Shown here piece by piece: positions 6,887-14,322 of a stretch of 64,000 nucleotides of DNA. Numbering within the stretch: the stretch's first letter is position 1; the number at the start of each line of letters is the position of its first letter. The stretch is from Nocardioides jiangxiensis. GTDB taxonomy: Bacteria; Actinomycetota; Actinomycetes; Propionibacteriales; Nocardioidaceae. Made by a program: the position numbers and the translations under genes. The stretch lies in NCBI RefSeq assembly GCF_030580915.1, contig NZ_JAUQTA010000001.1, positions 310,001 through 374,000 of the forward strand. Reading direction: 5' to 3'. The notes below the pieces were generated by a model that saw only the letters and a list, made by a program, of their open reading frames with translations, was not told the DNA's origin and did not search any database.

Positions 6887-8515
6887 ATGCACGGGCATGC
6901 TCCTGCGACCATGGGACGCATGGAGGGGACCGAGGAGGGACTCAGCACGGACGCGCGTGTGCTGCTGGAGGCCGTCGCGGCGATGAGCTCCGACCTGGAC
7001 CTGGACAAGGTGCTGCGTCGGATCGTGGAGTCGGCCTGCGAGCTGACCGGGGCGCGCTACGGCGCGCTCGGCGTCATCGGCGACCACGACGACCTGGCCG
7101 CCTTCATCACGCACGGCGTCGACGACGACGAGCGCGCCAGGATCGGCGACCCGCCGCACGGCCGCGGCATCCTCGGACTCCTCATCCGGCACCCCGGGCC
7201 GCTCCGCCTGCCACACCTGCAGGAGCACGCCGCGTCGTACGGCTTCCCGGCGAACCACCCGCCCATGACGAGCTTCCTGGGCGTCCCCGTCCTGATCCGC
7301 GGTGTGGCGTTCGGCAACCTGTACCTCACCGAGAAGGCTGGCCGGGCCGAGTTCACCGAGCAGGACCAGGCGCTCGTCGAGGCCCTCGCCAGCGCCGCGG
7401 GCGTCGTCGTGCAGAACGCCCGCGCCTACGCCCTCTCCGAGCGGCAGCGGGTCTGGCTCGAGGCCACCGCCCGGCTCGAGCAGGCGCTGCGTCCCGGGTC
7501 GACCACCAAGGAGGCGCTCGACCTCGTCGCCGTGGCCGCCCGGGTGGTGTCGCGCTCTCCGCTCGTCGCCGTCCTCTCCGATGCCACCGGCACCCCGAGC
7601 ATCGTGAGCACGGAGGGGCGGGAAGCGGACTCGGCGCCGCTCGTCGTCGCGAAGGCGCAGGACGCCGTGCTCGAGGCCTTCGCCGGTGGCCGTCCCGACC
7701 CGGTCGCCCTCGACGACGAGCTGCTGGCGGTCGCCGTGCCGGTCCGCGCCGAGCTCTTCGGCGCCGCCGTCCTCGTGGTCGTCCTCGACCCCCGTCAGGA
7801 GCGCGGCATGCTGCGCGCCGACCTCGACATGCTCAGCTCCTTCGGCGAGCAGGCCGGCCTGGCCCTCGACCGTGCGCGTGCCCTCGCGGACCGCGCCGAG
7901 CTCGCGATCGTCTCCGACCGCGACCGCATCGCCCGCGACCTGCACGACCTCGTGATCCAGCGCCTCTTCGCTACCGGCCTCCAGCTCCAGGGCGTGCGCG
8001 GACAGGTCGTGTCACCGGTCGTCGCCGACCGCATCGACAGCACGGTCGCGGACCTCGACACGACGATCCGCGACATCCGCAGCACCATCTTCGCCCTCCA
8101 GAGGCCGGGAGCAACGTCGCTGCGCGCACAGGTCGCTGCTCTGGCACTCGAGTACGAAGGCGTGCTCGGCTTCGCCCCCGTCGTCCGCACGGCCGGGCCC
8201 GTCGACACGGCGGTCTCCGCCGACATCTGCGAGCACCTCGTCGCAGCCTGCCGCGAAGCCCTCTCGAACGCCGCGCGGCACGCGTCCGCGCGCAGCATCG
8301 CGGTCTCGGTCTCCACCGACTCCGAGGAGGTCGTCCTCACCGTCACCGACGACGGCATCGGCATCACTCCCGGTGGCCGGGAGAGCGGCCTGCGGAACCT
8401 GCGCCAGCGCGCGGACGGTCTCGGGGGCTCGCTCTCCGTGCTGCCGGCGGACCCGCGCGGCACGCGCCTGCTGCTGCGCGTGCCCCTCTCCGGGTCGTCA
8501 GTGCAGCAGGCGTGA
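6887..8515 (+). CDS. DevS/DosS-like GAF-domain sensor histidine kinase
   Basis: 542 aa. GAF domain 1 is at about 40-180, a second and more degenerate GAF at about 200-330, then a HisKA_3 dimerisation domain with the phosphoacceptor in RDRIARDLHD (His353) and a HATPase_c domain with CREALSNAARHA (N-box) and DDGIGI (G1 box). The GAF-1 segment GFPANHPPMTSFLGVPV is typical of DosS/DosT, and His124 falls where the heme-ligating His of those sensors lies, so heme-based O2/NO/CO or redox sensing is plausible. Starts at residues 9 and 12 are also possible. The likely partner is the regulator at 8498-9130, whose gene converges on this one and overlaps it by 18 nt. Confidence 0.88.
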   Translation: MHGHAPATMGRMEGTEEGLSTDARVLLEAVAAMSSDLDLDKVLRRIVESACELTGARYGALGVIGDHDDLAAFITHGVDDDERARIGDPPHGRGILGLLIRHPGPLRLPHLQEHAASYGFPANHPPMTSFLGVPVLIRGVAFGNLYLTEKAGRAEFTEQDQALVEALASAAGVVVQNARAYALSERQRVWLEATARLEQALRPGSTTKEALDLVAVAARVVSRSPLVAVLSDATGTPSIVSTEGREADSAPLVVAKAQDAVLEAFAGGRPDPVALDDELLAVAVPVRAELFGAAVLVVVLDPRQERGMLRADLDMLSSFGEQAGLALDRARALADRAELAIVSDRDRIARDLHDLVIQRLFATGLQLQGVRGQVVSPVVADRIDSTVADLDTTIRDIRSTIFALQRPGATSLRAQVAALALEYEGVLGFAPVVRTAGPVDTAVSADICEHLVAACREALSNAARHASARSIAVSVSTDSEEVVLTVTDDGIGITPGGRESGLRNLRQRADGLGGSLSVLPADPRGTRLLLRVPLSGSSVQQA

Positions 8516-9130
8516 AGCCAGGACGGCCGCCTGGGTGCGGCGCTCCAGGCCGAGCTTGGCGAGCAGGTTCGAGACGTAGTTCTTGACCGTCTTCTCGGCG
8601 AGGAAGAGCCGCTCGCCGATCTGTCGGTTGGTCAGGCCCTCGGCGATCAGCTCGAAGATCTCCCGCTCACGGGCGGTGAGCGACTCGAGCTCCTCCGGGC
8701 CCGACGCACCCGAGCGCACCCGCTCGAGGACCCGTGCGGTCAGCGTCGGGTCGATCAGCGACTGACCCTCGGCGACGCGACGCACGGCGTCGATCAGGTC
8801 GGTGCCGGTGATCTGCTTCAGGACGTAGCCGGACGCGCCGGCCATGATCGCCGCGAAGAGCGCCTCGTCGTCGTCGTACGACGTCAGCACGAGACCGCGG
8901 ATCGTGGGGTCGACCGAGCGGATGTCGCGGCACACGTCGACTCCGCTGCCGTCGGGCAGGCGCCCGTCGAGGACGGCGACGTCGGGCTTGAGCGCGGGGA
9001 TCATCGCGGTCGCCTGGACCGCCGAGCCACTCTCCCCCACGACCTCGATGTCGCCTGCGGACTCGAGGAGGTCGCGGAGGCCGCGACGGACGACCTCGTG
9101 GTCGTCGAGCAGGAACACACGGATCGTCAT
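8498..9130 (-). CDS. DevR/DosR-like NarL-family response regulator
   Basis: 210 aa. Receiver domain at residues 1-120 with the acid pocket LLDDH (Asp8, Asp9), phosphoacceptor Asp in VAVLDGRLPDG (about 55) and Lys in GYVLKQ (about 105). The LuxR-type HTH at about 148-205 (LTAREREIFELIAEGLTNRQ, then KTVKNYVSNLLAKLGL) matches DosR closely, including the TNRQIGERLFLAEKTVKN recognition region. DosR-type regulators switch on hypoxia/dormancy genes such as Usp and small flavoproteins, which is what surrounds it. Unlike the usual devR-devS operon, the kinase gene here is convergent and shares its last 18 nt. Confidence 0.92.
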   Translation of the reverse strand: MTIRVFLLDDHEVVRRGLRDLLESAGDIEVVGESGSAVQATAMIPALKPDVAVLDGRLPDGSGVDVCRDIRSVDPTIRGLVLTSYDDDEALFAAIMAGASGYVLKQITGTDLIDAVRRVAEGQSLIDPTLTARVLERVRSGASGPEELESLTAREREIFELIAEGLTNRQIGERLFLAEKTVKNYVSNLLAKLGLERRTQAAVLASRLLH

Positions 9131-9176
9131 GACACCGTTCTACCGGAACGCGACAACCCAGACAGGGAAGTTCGGG

Positions 9177-9602
9177 TCATGGTTGCAGCCTCCGTCCCGA
9201 GATGGTGTCGCCCGAGAGCCGGATCCACACGTCTCGCTCCCCCGCAGCCCAGGGGCGCGGCCACTCCGACCGGTGCTCGGGCAGGTCCTCGGGACTGATC
9301 CGGTGCGCGTCACCGCGGACCAGGACGCTCCAGCCCGCCTGGCGGAACTCGTCGAACCCGTCGATCTCGTACGACGCGCGCCCGTCGGCGAGCGCAGCGG
9401 CGAGCAGCGACCCCTCCCGCAGCCGGAAGTACACGTCGACACCGTCGGTGCGCCCGTTGACCGGGGCCACCAGCGGACCGTCGGCGTCATTGACCGCCAC
9501 CCGCCCCACCCGGCTCTGCGCGAGCAGGCGCAGGCACTCCGGCCGGGCCAGCTCGACGATCTCTCCCTGGAACAGCTTCTCCGCCTCGTCGATCAGTCGC
9601 AT
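9177..9602 (-). CDS. PPOX-family split-barrel protein, second copy
   Basis: 141 aa. Same fold as the 6458-6877 protein: ECLRLLAQSRVGRVAVNDAD, GPLVAPVNGRTDGVDVYFRL and GWSVLVRGDAHRI. It starts inside the end of the Usp gene (10-nt overlap with 9593-10471), so the two form a translationally coupled operon. PPOX proteins of this size bind FMN, F420 or heme and are frequent in actinobacterial hypoxia regulons. No enzyme name can be given. Confidence 0.85.
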   Translation of the reverse strand: MRLIDEAEKLFQGEIVELARPECLRLLAQSRVGRVAVNDADGPLVAPVNGRTDGVDVYFRLREGSLLAAALADGRASYEIDGFDEFRQAGWSVLVRGDAHRISPEDLPEHRSEWPRPWAAGERDVWIRLSGDTISGRRLQP

Positions 9603-10471
9603 GGCAGGTCTCCTTCCTCCTCGACCGGCGCGTGGATCACCGCGACCGGGCAGTGCGAATGGTGCAGCACGGCGTTCGCGACCGAGCCGAGCAGCAGCCC
9701 GGGCAGGCCACCGGTGCCGCGTGCGCCGACGACCACCAGGGAGGCGTTTTCCGAGGCCCGGGTGATCTCGTGAGCTGCCGAGCCGTCGGCGGTCCGCACC
9801 TGCGCGACCACCTCCGGGTGGCGCGACAGCACATCGGCGACGCTGGCCTGGACCTCGGCGTCGTAGGCCTCGAGGTCCCGCAGCAGCTCGACCGGCGTGG
9901 ACCCCTCCCAGTACACGTAGCCCGGCAGGTGCTGCGGGACGTAGAGCGCGTCGACGGGGACACGGCGCGCCGCACCCTCCGCCAGCGCGAACTCCAAGGC
10001 CGCCATGCTGCCGGGCGAACCGTCGACGCCGACGACCACCGGACCGACCGCCACTCCGCCCGCCCGCACCACGAGCAGCGGGCAGGCGGCGTGACGGGCC
10101 AGCTGCTGGCTCACCGAGCCCAGCAGCCGGCCGAAGAGCGGTCCGTGGCCGCCGGCACCGACCACCACGGCGGAGGCGGTGCGGCTCTCACGGGCCAGCA
10201 CCTCCGCCGGTGTGCCCACGACGAGGTCGGGGACCAGGTCGGGGCGCCCGAGCTCGGCGAGCACCTTGCGGGCCTTCTCGCACCACTCGTCGCCGAGACC
10301 GCGGGTCCACTCGTCGGCCCAGCGGGAGAGTCGGCCGATGTCACCGAGCGCGATCACCACGCGCAGGGGACGTGACTCCCGCTCAGCGCGCGCGTGCGCC
10401 TGCTGCAGTGCGAGGTGTGCCTCCGGGCTGGCATCCCAGCCCACGACCACCGGACCCGACGTCTTCTCCAT
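9593..10471 (-). CDS. Tandem universal stress protein (two Usp domains)
   Basis: 292 aa from ATG at 10471, chosen because the Usp fold begins directly after it (SGPVVVGWDASPEAHLAL) and the upstream in-frame sequence is a low-complexity repeat. Two Usp domains at about 5-140 and 150-285, each with the ATP-binding G-x-x-G-x9-GS pattern (GAGGHGPLFGRLLGSVS; GARGTGGLPGLLLGSVA). Tandem Usp proteins are DosR-regulon members in mycobacteria (Rv2623 type) and are linked to growth arrest. A palindrome, AGGACCTAGGTCA, lies about 60 nt upstream. Coupled to the downstream PPOX gene. Confidence 0.9.
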   Translation of the reverse strand: MEKTSGPVVVGWDASPEAHLALQQAHARAERESRPLRVVIALGDIGRLSRWADEWTRGLGDEWCEKARKVLAELGRPDLVPDLVVGTPAEVLARESRTASAVVVGAGGHGPLFGRLLGSVSQQLARHAACPLLVVRAGGVAVGPVVVGVDGSPGSMAALEFALAEGAARRVPVDALYVPQHLPGYVYWEGSTPVELLRDLEAYDAEVQASVADVLSRHPEVVAQVRTADGSAAHEITRASENASLVVVGARGTGGLPGLLLGSVANAVLHHSHCPVAVIHAPVEEEGDLPCD

Positions 10472-10528
10472 GGAACGAGCCTGCGGCGTCACGGGCCCAG
10501 CCGGCAGGGCCGGGCGCCCCCGACCGCC

Positions 10529-10541
10529 AGGACCTAGGTCA
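10529..10541 (-). promoter_or_regulatory. Palindrome upstream of the Usp-PPOX operon (DosR-box-like)
   Basis: GACCTAGGTC is a perfect 10-bp palindrome inside AGGACCTAGGTCA. The known DosR box has GGAC-N4-GTCC symmetry, and this site is GGAC-CTAG-GTC, one base short at the outer edge. Its position, about 60 nt before the Usp start, suits an activator site. Assignment to the local DevR-like protein is inference. Confidence 0.5.
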
Positions 10542-10575
10542 TCGACGACCCGGACGACGAAGGCCCGGACGACGA

Positions 10576-10603
10576 AGGCCCGGACCATCGACGGTCCGGG
10601 CCT
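10576..10603 (-). terminator. Terminator of the acyl-CoA dehydrogenase gene, next to a 15-nt tandem repeat
   Basis: A perfect 11-bp stem (AGGCCCGGACC / GGTCCGGGCCT) with 6-nt loop, 10 nt past the stop of the minus-strand gene at 10614. Directly beyond it, CGGACGACGAAGGCC occurs twice in tandem (10551-10565, 10566-10580), the second copy running into the stem. The repeat looks like slippage-derived expansion of terminator sequence. Confidence 0.75.
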
Positions 10604-10613
10604 CCACCGCGGG

Positions 10614-12410
10614 TCAGAACCAGGCGTCCTGCATCTCGTACGACGTCAGGTCACCCGCCGCGACCAGGTCCAGCATCGGGGTCACCTTCGGCAGCTCGGT
10701 GGTGAAGAAGTACCGGCCGGCCTGGCGCTTGCCGCTGTAGAAGTCACCCTGCTCGTCACCGGCGGCGACCAGCTGCTCGAGCCAGACCCACGCCACGACG
10801 AGGTGACCGGCGGCCTCGAGGTAGACCGAGGCGTTGGCCATGATCTTGTCCGGTTCGCCCAGGGCGACCAGACCGAAGGTCACCTCCCCGATCCGGTCGA
10901 GCTGCGCCTTGAGCTGGTCGGCGTAGGCAGATGCCTCGCCGCCGAGCTCGCGGGCCGCCGCGATCGTCTTCTCCATGCGGGCCGCCAGTGCCATCAGGCC
11001 GGCGCCGCCGTCCATGAGGATCTTGCGGCCGAGCAGGTCCATGGCCTGGATCCCGTGGGTGCCCTCGTGGATCGGGTTCAGCCGCTGGTCGCGCCAGTGC
11101 TGCTCGACGTCGTAGTCGCGGGTGTAGCCGGCACCGCCGAGCACCTGGATGGCCAGCGAGGTCGACTCCTGACCCCACTGGGACGGCCACGACTTGACGA
11201 TCGGCGTCAGGACGCCGAGCACCTTCGACGCCTCGGCGCGGGCCTCCTCGGTCTCGGCGGTCTTCTCGTCGTCGAGCAGGCTCGCGCACAGGAGGGTGAG
11301 CGCCATCGCGCCCTCGACGTACGACTTCTGCGCGAGCAGCATCCGGCGCACGTCGGTGTGCTCGATGATGTCGACCTGCGGGGTGGACTGGTCGCTCGTG
11401 GTGAGCGCGCGGCCCTGCGGCCGGTTGCGGGCGTAGTCGAGCGACTTCAGGTACGCCGCGGAAGCCGTGCCGGTCGCCGCCGTGCCGACCGCGAGCCGGG
11501 CCGCGTTCATCATGTGGAACATGTACTTCAGCCCCTTGTGGGGCTCGCCCACGAGGAAGCCGACGGCGCCGGGCTCGCCCCCGGGCTGGAAGGCCCCGTC
11601 GCCGAAGACCGGCGCGGTGTTGACCGTGCCGCGCGAGCCGAGCTTGTGGTTGATGCTCGAGAGCACCACGTCGTTGCGCTCGCCGAGCGAACCGTCCTCG
11701 TTGACGAGGAACTTGGGGACGACGAAGAGCGAGATGCCCCTGGTCCCCTCGGGCGCGTCGGGGAGCTTGGCGAGCACGAGGTGGACGATGTTCTCCGCGA
11801 TCTCGTGGTCTCCGCCCGAGATCCACATCTTCGAGCCGAAGACACGGTAGGTGCCGTCGGCCTGCGGGATCGCGCGGGTGGTGACGTCGCCGAGCGAGGT
11901 GCCGGCGTGCGGCTCGGACATCGCCATCGTGCCGAAGAAGCGACCGGCGAACATCGGCTTGGCGTAGCGCTCCTTGATCTCGTCACTGGCGTGCGCGACG
12001 AGGAGCGAGGCGTTGGCCTGCGTGAGGAACGAGTAGCACAAGGTTCCGATGTTGGCCGCCGTGAACCAGGTCGAGACCGCGGTGCCCACGGTCGCCGGGA
12101 GCTGCATGCCGCCGAACTCCTCGTCGGCGAGCAGGGCGAAGCCGTCCATGTCGGCGAAGCGCTTGAGGGCCTCCCCGATCTCGGGGATCAGGTGCACCGT
12201 GGTGCCGTCGAACGTCGGCTCCTGCTCGTCGCTCTTGCGGAAGTGGGTCGCGAAGTGGTCCGTCGCGAGCTGCTCGGAGAGCGCGAGCAGCGCGTCGTAC
12301 GACTCGCGGGAGTGCTCGGCGAAGCGCTCGCGGGCGGAGAGCCGCTCGACGTCGAGCCACTCGTAGAGCAGGAACTCGATGTTGCGCGCGGAGACGAGGT
12401 TCGAGGCCAC
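10614..12410 (-). CDS. Acyl-CoA dehydrogenase (long, FadE5/AidB-like class)
   Basis: 598 aa from GTG at 12410, which has a good ribosome site (GGAAGGA, 5 nt away) and matches the family start (ASNLVSARNIEFLLYEWLDVE). About 600 aa is the length of the long dehydrogenases such as MSMEG FadE5, with an extra C-terminal helical domain. The flavin-binding phrase AMSEPHAGTSLGDV, the central WISGGDHE and the helical-domain phrase LGGAGYTRDYDVEQHWRD with NPIHEGTHGIQ are present. Flavoprotein that introduces the alpha-beta double bond into acyl-CoA. It follows the DUF2236 gene by 53 nt on the same strand and may share its TetR-controlled promoter. Confidence 0.9.
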   Translation of the reverse strand: MASNLVSARNIEFLLYEWLDVERLSARERFAEHSRESYDALLALSEQLATDHFATHFRKSDEQEPTFDGTTVHLIPEIGEALKRFADMDGFALLADEEFGGMQLPATVGTAVSTWFTAANIGTLCYSFLTQANASLLVAHASDEIKERYAKPMFAGRFFGTMAMSEPHAGTSLGDVTTRAIPQADGTYRVFGSKMWISGGDHEIAENIVHLVLAKLPDAPEGTRGISLFVVPKFLVNEDGSLGERNDVVLSSINHKLGSRGTVNTAPVFGDGAFQPGGEPGAVGFLVGEPHKGLKYMFHMMNAARLAVGTAATGTASAAYLKSLDYARNRPQGRALTTSDQSTPQVDIIEHTDVRRMLLAQKSYVEGAMALTLLCASLLDDEKTAETEEARAEASKVLGVLTPIVKSWPSQWGQESTSLAIQVLGGAGYTRDYDVEQHWRDQRLNPIHEGTHGIQAMDLLGRKILMDGGAGLMALAARMEKTIAAARELGGEASAYADQLKAQLDRIGEVTFGLVALGEPDKIMANASVYLEAAGHLVVAWVWLEQLVAAGDEQGDFYSGKRQAGRYFFTTELPKVTPMLDLVAAGDLTSYEMQDAWF

Positions 12411-12463
12411 GGGGGTCCTTCCGGGGTGGGAGACGCGGCGAATGCTACGCCGTTGGAGGAAAG

Positions 12464-13516
12464 TCAGGCGAGACGGCCCAGGACTGCCTGGGACTCGATC
12501 AGGCCCTCGTCGCTGGGCGCGATCCCCTCGCCGAAGACGCGCTGCGCCTGTCGGGCACGGAGCTCGAGGTGTGCCTCGCGGGGGCGGACGTAGCCCCACT
12601 GGTGGCGCGCCTGCTCGGGCGTCAGGACCACCGGGTTCTCCGGCGGGATGCCGCGCCAGTGCGGCTCCACGACGGCAAGCGTCCGGGGCGAGAGCGTGCG
12701 CAGGATGTACCGCTGCAGGCCGGACGACCGCGCGACCACCGCCATCACCGAACGGAACCAGCACGTGACGAGGAGATCCGTCACCCGACCCTGGCGTACG
12801 CCGGCCAGGTCGCGCATGTGCCGCGGCATGGTCGCGATGGTCGCGTGCCGGAGCGTCCGGTTCGCGACCGGCCGGACCAGGCGCAGCACGCCCGTGCGGG
12901 GCACCACCGCGTTCACCCCGTCCAGCAGGTGGTCCATCATCTGCTGCGCCGCCTCACTGGCCGCCAGCCGCGGACGCCAGTCGGCGAAGTAGGCGCGGAC
13001 CTCCTCGCGGGAGCGCGGGACGTCGGCAGGGTCGCAGGTCTGGAACTCGGCCGCGATCGCGCACTCGGCCCAGTACTGCCGCTCCTCGTAGTCCGTGAGC
13101 TTCCCGGGGCCGAACATCTCGTACGCCTTGAGGACCGAGTGCCAGCCGGTGATCAGGATCCAGAGCTGGGAGTCGGGGTCGTTGGCGTCGTAGCGCCCGC
13201 CGCCGACGGGCTCGTGGCCGATCGCCTTGGAGTGGATCTTGACCAGGACGTCGGCGAGCTTGAGCACCGTCTGCGCGTCGGCGAAGGCGACGGAGGCGAA
13301 GTACTGCACCGTCCGCGCGTAGCGGGTGTCCAGACGGGAGTAGTTGTCGCCGGTGTCGTGCACGGCGGCGATCAGGTTCGGGTCGAGCTCCTCGATGACC
13401 GTGGCCCGCTGGATGCCCACCAGTGGCGTGGTCGGGTAGCCCCAGACCCTGCGCGTGACGGAGTCCGGCGCGAAGAAGCCGTGGTCCCGGTGCGGGGTGA
13501 CGGTGTGCGGTGCCAT
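12464..13516 (-). CDS. Oxygenase MpaB / DUF2236 family protein
   Basis: 350 aa from ATG at 13516. An in-frame ATG at 13564 lies inside the palindromic operator and has no ribosome site, whereas 13516 has GAAAGG 7 nt upstream. The region SVTRRVWGYPTTPLVGIQRATVIEELDPNLIAAV, the YSRLDTRYARTVQY segment and the VHSKAIG-like phrase are typical of DUF2236, the family of heme-dependent latex-clearing proteins and fungal MpaB, which cleave isoprenoid double bonds. Conserved His and Arg residues (IHSKAIGHE, ITGWHS) may bind heme. Paired with an acyl-CoA dehydrogenase and a TetR, it may open a terpenoid or lipid substrate. Confidence 0.8.
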   Translation of the reverse strand: MAPHTVTPHRDHGFFAPDSVTRRVWGYPTTPLVGIQRATVIEELDPNLIAAVHDTGDNYSRLDTRYARTVQYFASVAFADAQTVLKLADVLVKIHSKAIGHEPVGGGRYDANDPDSQLWILITGWHSVLKAYEMFGPGKLTDYEERQYWAECAIAAEFQTCDPADVPRSREEVRAYFADWRPRLAASEAAQQMMDHLLDGVNAVVPRTGVLRLVRPVANRTLRHATIATMPRHMRDLAGVRQGRVTDLLVTCWFRSVMAVVARSSGLQRYILRTLSPRTLAVVEPHWRGIPPENPVVLTPEQARHQWGYVRPREAHLELRARQAQRVFGEGIAPSDEGLIESQAVLGRLA

Positions 13517-13555
13517 GTGCAGGCCTTTCGGAGCGACTCCCGGCGGGAGGGGTTG

Positions 13556-13574
13556 GTGTGACATTAAGTCACAC
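13556..13574. promoter_or_regulatory. Palindromic operator between DUF2236 and TetR genes
   Basis: GTGTGAC-ATTAA-GTCACAC: perfect 7-bp arms and 5-nt centre. It lies 40 nt upstream of the DUF2236 start and 64 nt upstream of the TetR start in a divergent pair, the standard geometry for a TetR repressor that controls itself and its neighbour. Confidence 0.75.
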
Positions 13575-13637
13575 GTGAAGGAATTTCCTACATGCGTGAA
13601 TCAAATCTCGTCGTGTCGCCTGTGTCAGGATCTGGCC

Positions 13638-14264
13638 ATGCCGTCGAGCAAGCCCCGCACCCGCGCCGCCCACCTCGGGCCGGAGCGCCGACGCCCGGCC
13701 GTGCTCGACGCCGCGCTCGAGATCGCGGTGGACGGCGGCATGGCGGCCGTGACGATCGGCACCGTGGCCAGCCACCTCGGCGTCACCCGGCCCGTCGTCT
13801 ACGCGTGCTATCCCGACCGCGTCGAGCTGGTCAGCGCGCTCCTGGACCGCGAGGCGACGCTGCTGCGCGAGTCGCTGCTGACCGCGCTCCACTCCTCCGG
13901 CGGCCAGGCCGACCCCGAGGCGGCGTTCGTGACCGGCTTCCGGTCGCTGCTCGCGGCGGCCGAGAAGCAGCCCCTGACCTGGCGCCTCCTGGTCAGCGGC
14001 GAACCCGACCCGGCGCTCTCGGCCCGGTTCCAGGCGGCACGCGCCGAGATCCTCGAGCACGCCACCCACTGGATCCGCTCGGCCGTCGACCAGTGGTGGG
14101 AGATCGACGACCTCGACCGCAAGATGCCGGTCCTCATGGAGCTCTTCATGGCGTCGTGCGAGGCGGCGATCAGGTCACTCCTCGACGAGCGCAACCCGTG
14201 GACCCCTGACGAGCTCGGCGCGCTCGTCGGCAGCGCTGCCTGCCGGATGTTCAGCGGCGCCTGA
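13638..14264 (+). CDS. TetR/AcrR-family transcriptional regulator
   Basis: 208 aa from ATG at 13638. N-terminal HTH at about residues 18-65 (RRPAVLDAALEIAVDGGMAA, then TIGTVASHLGVTRPVVYACY), the standard TetR DNA-binding domain, followed by an all-helical ligand domain. The Pro-rich start MPSSKPRTRAA is typical of actinobacterial TetRs. It is divergent from the DUF2236/acyl-CoA dehydrogenase pair with a perfect 19-nt palindrome between, and 58 nt upstream of the GMC oxidase. It probably represses both sides until a lipid or acyl-CoA ligand binds. Confidence 0.9.
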   Translation: MPSSKPRTRAAHLGPERRRPAVLDAALEIAVDGGMAAVTIGTVASHLGVTRPVVYACYPDRVELVSALLDREATLLRESLLTALHSSGGQADPEAAFVTGFRSLLAAAEKQPLTWRLLVSGEPDPALSARFQAARAEILEHATHWIRSAVDQWWEIDDLDRKMPVLMELFMASCEAAIRSLLDERNPWTPDELGALVGSAACRMFSGA

Positions 14265-14322
14265 CCCCGCGCAGCCCTATGCTGCGGATCACACCCCGTG
14301 TCGATCACCGCAGGAGCAGCGC

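Noticed and set aside
9131..9176. Possible DosR-box (GGGAAGTTCGGGTC) upstream of the devR-like gene
   Set aside because: Agreement with the known box is poor at symmetrical positions; not listed as a feature.
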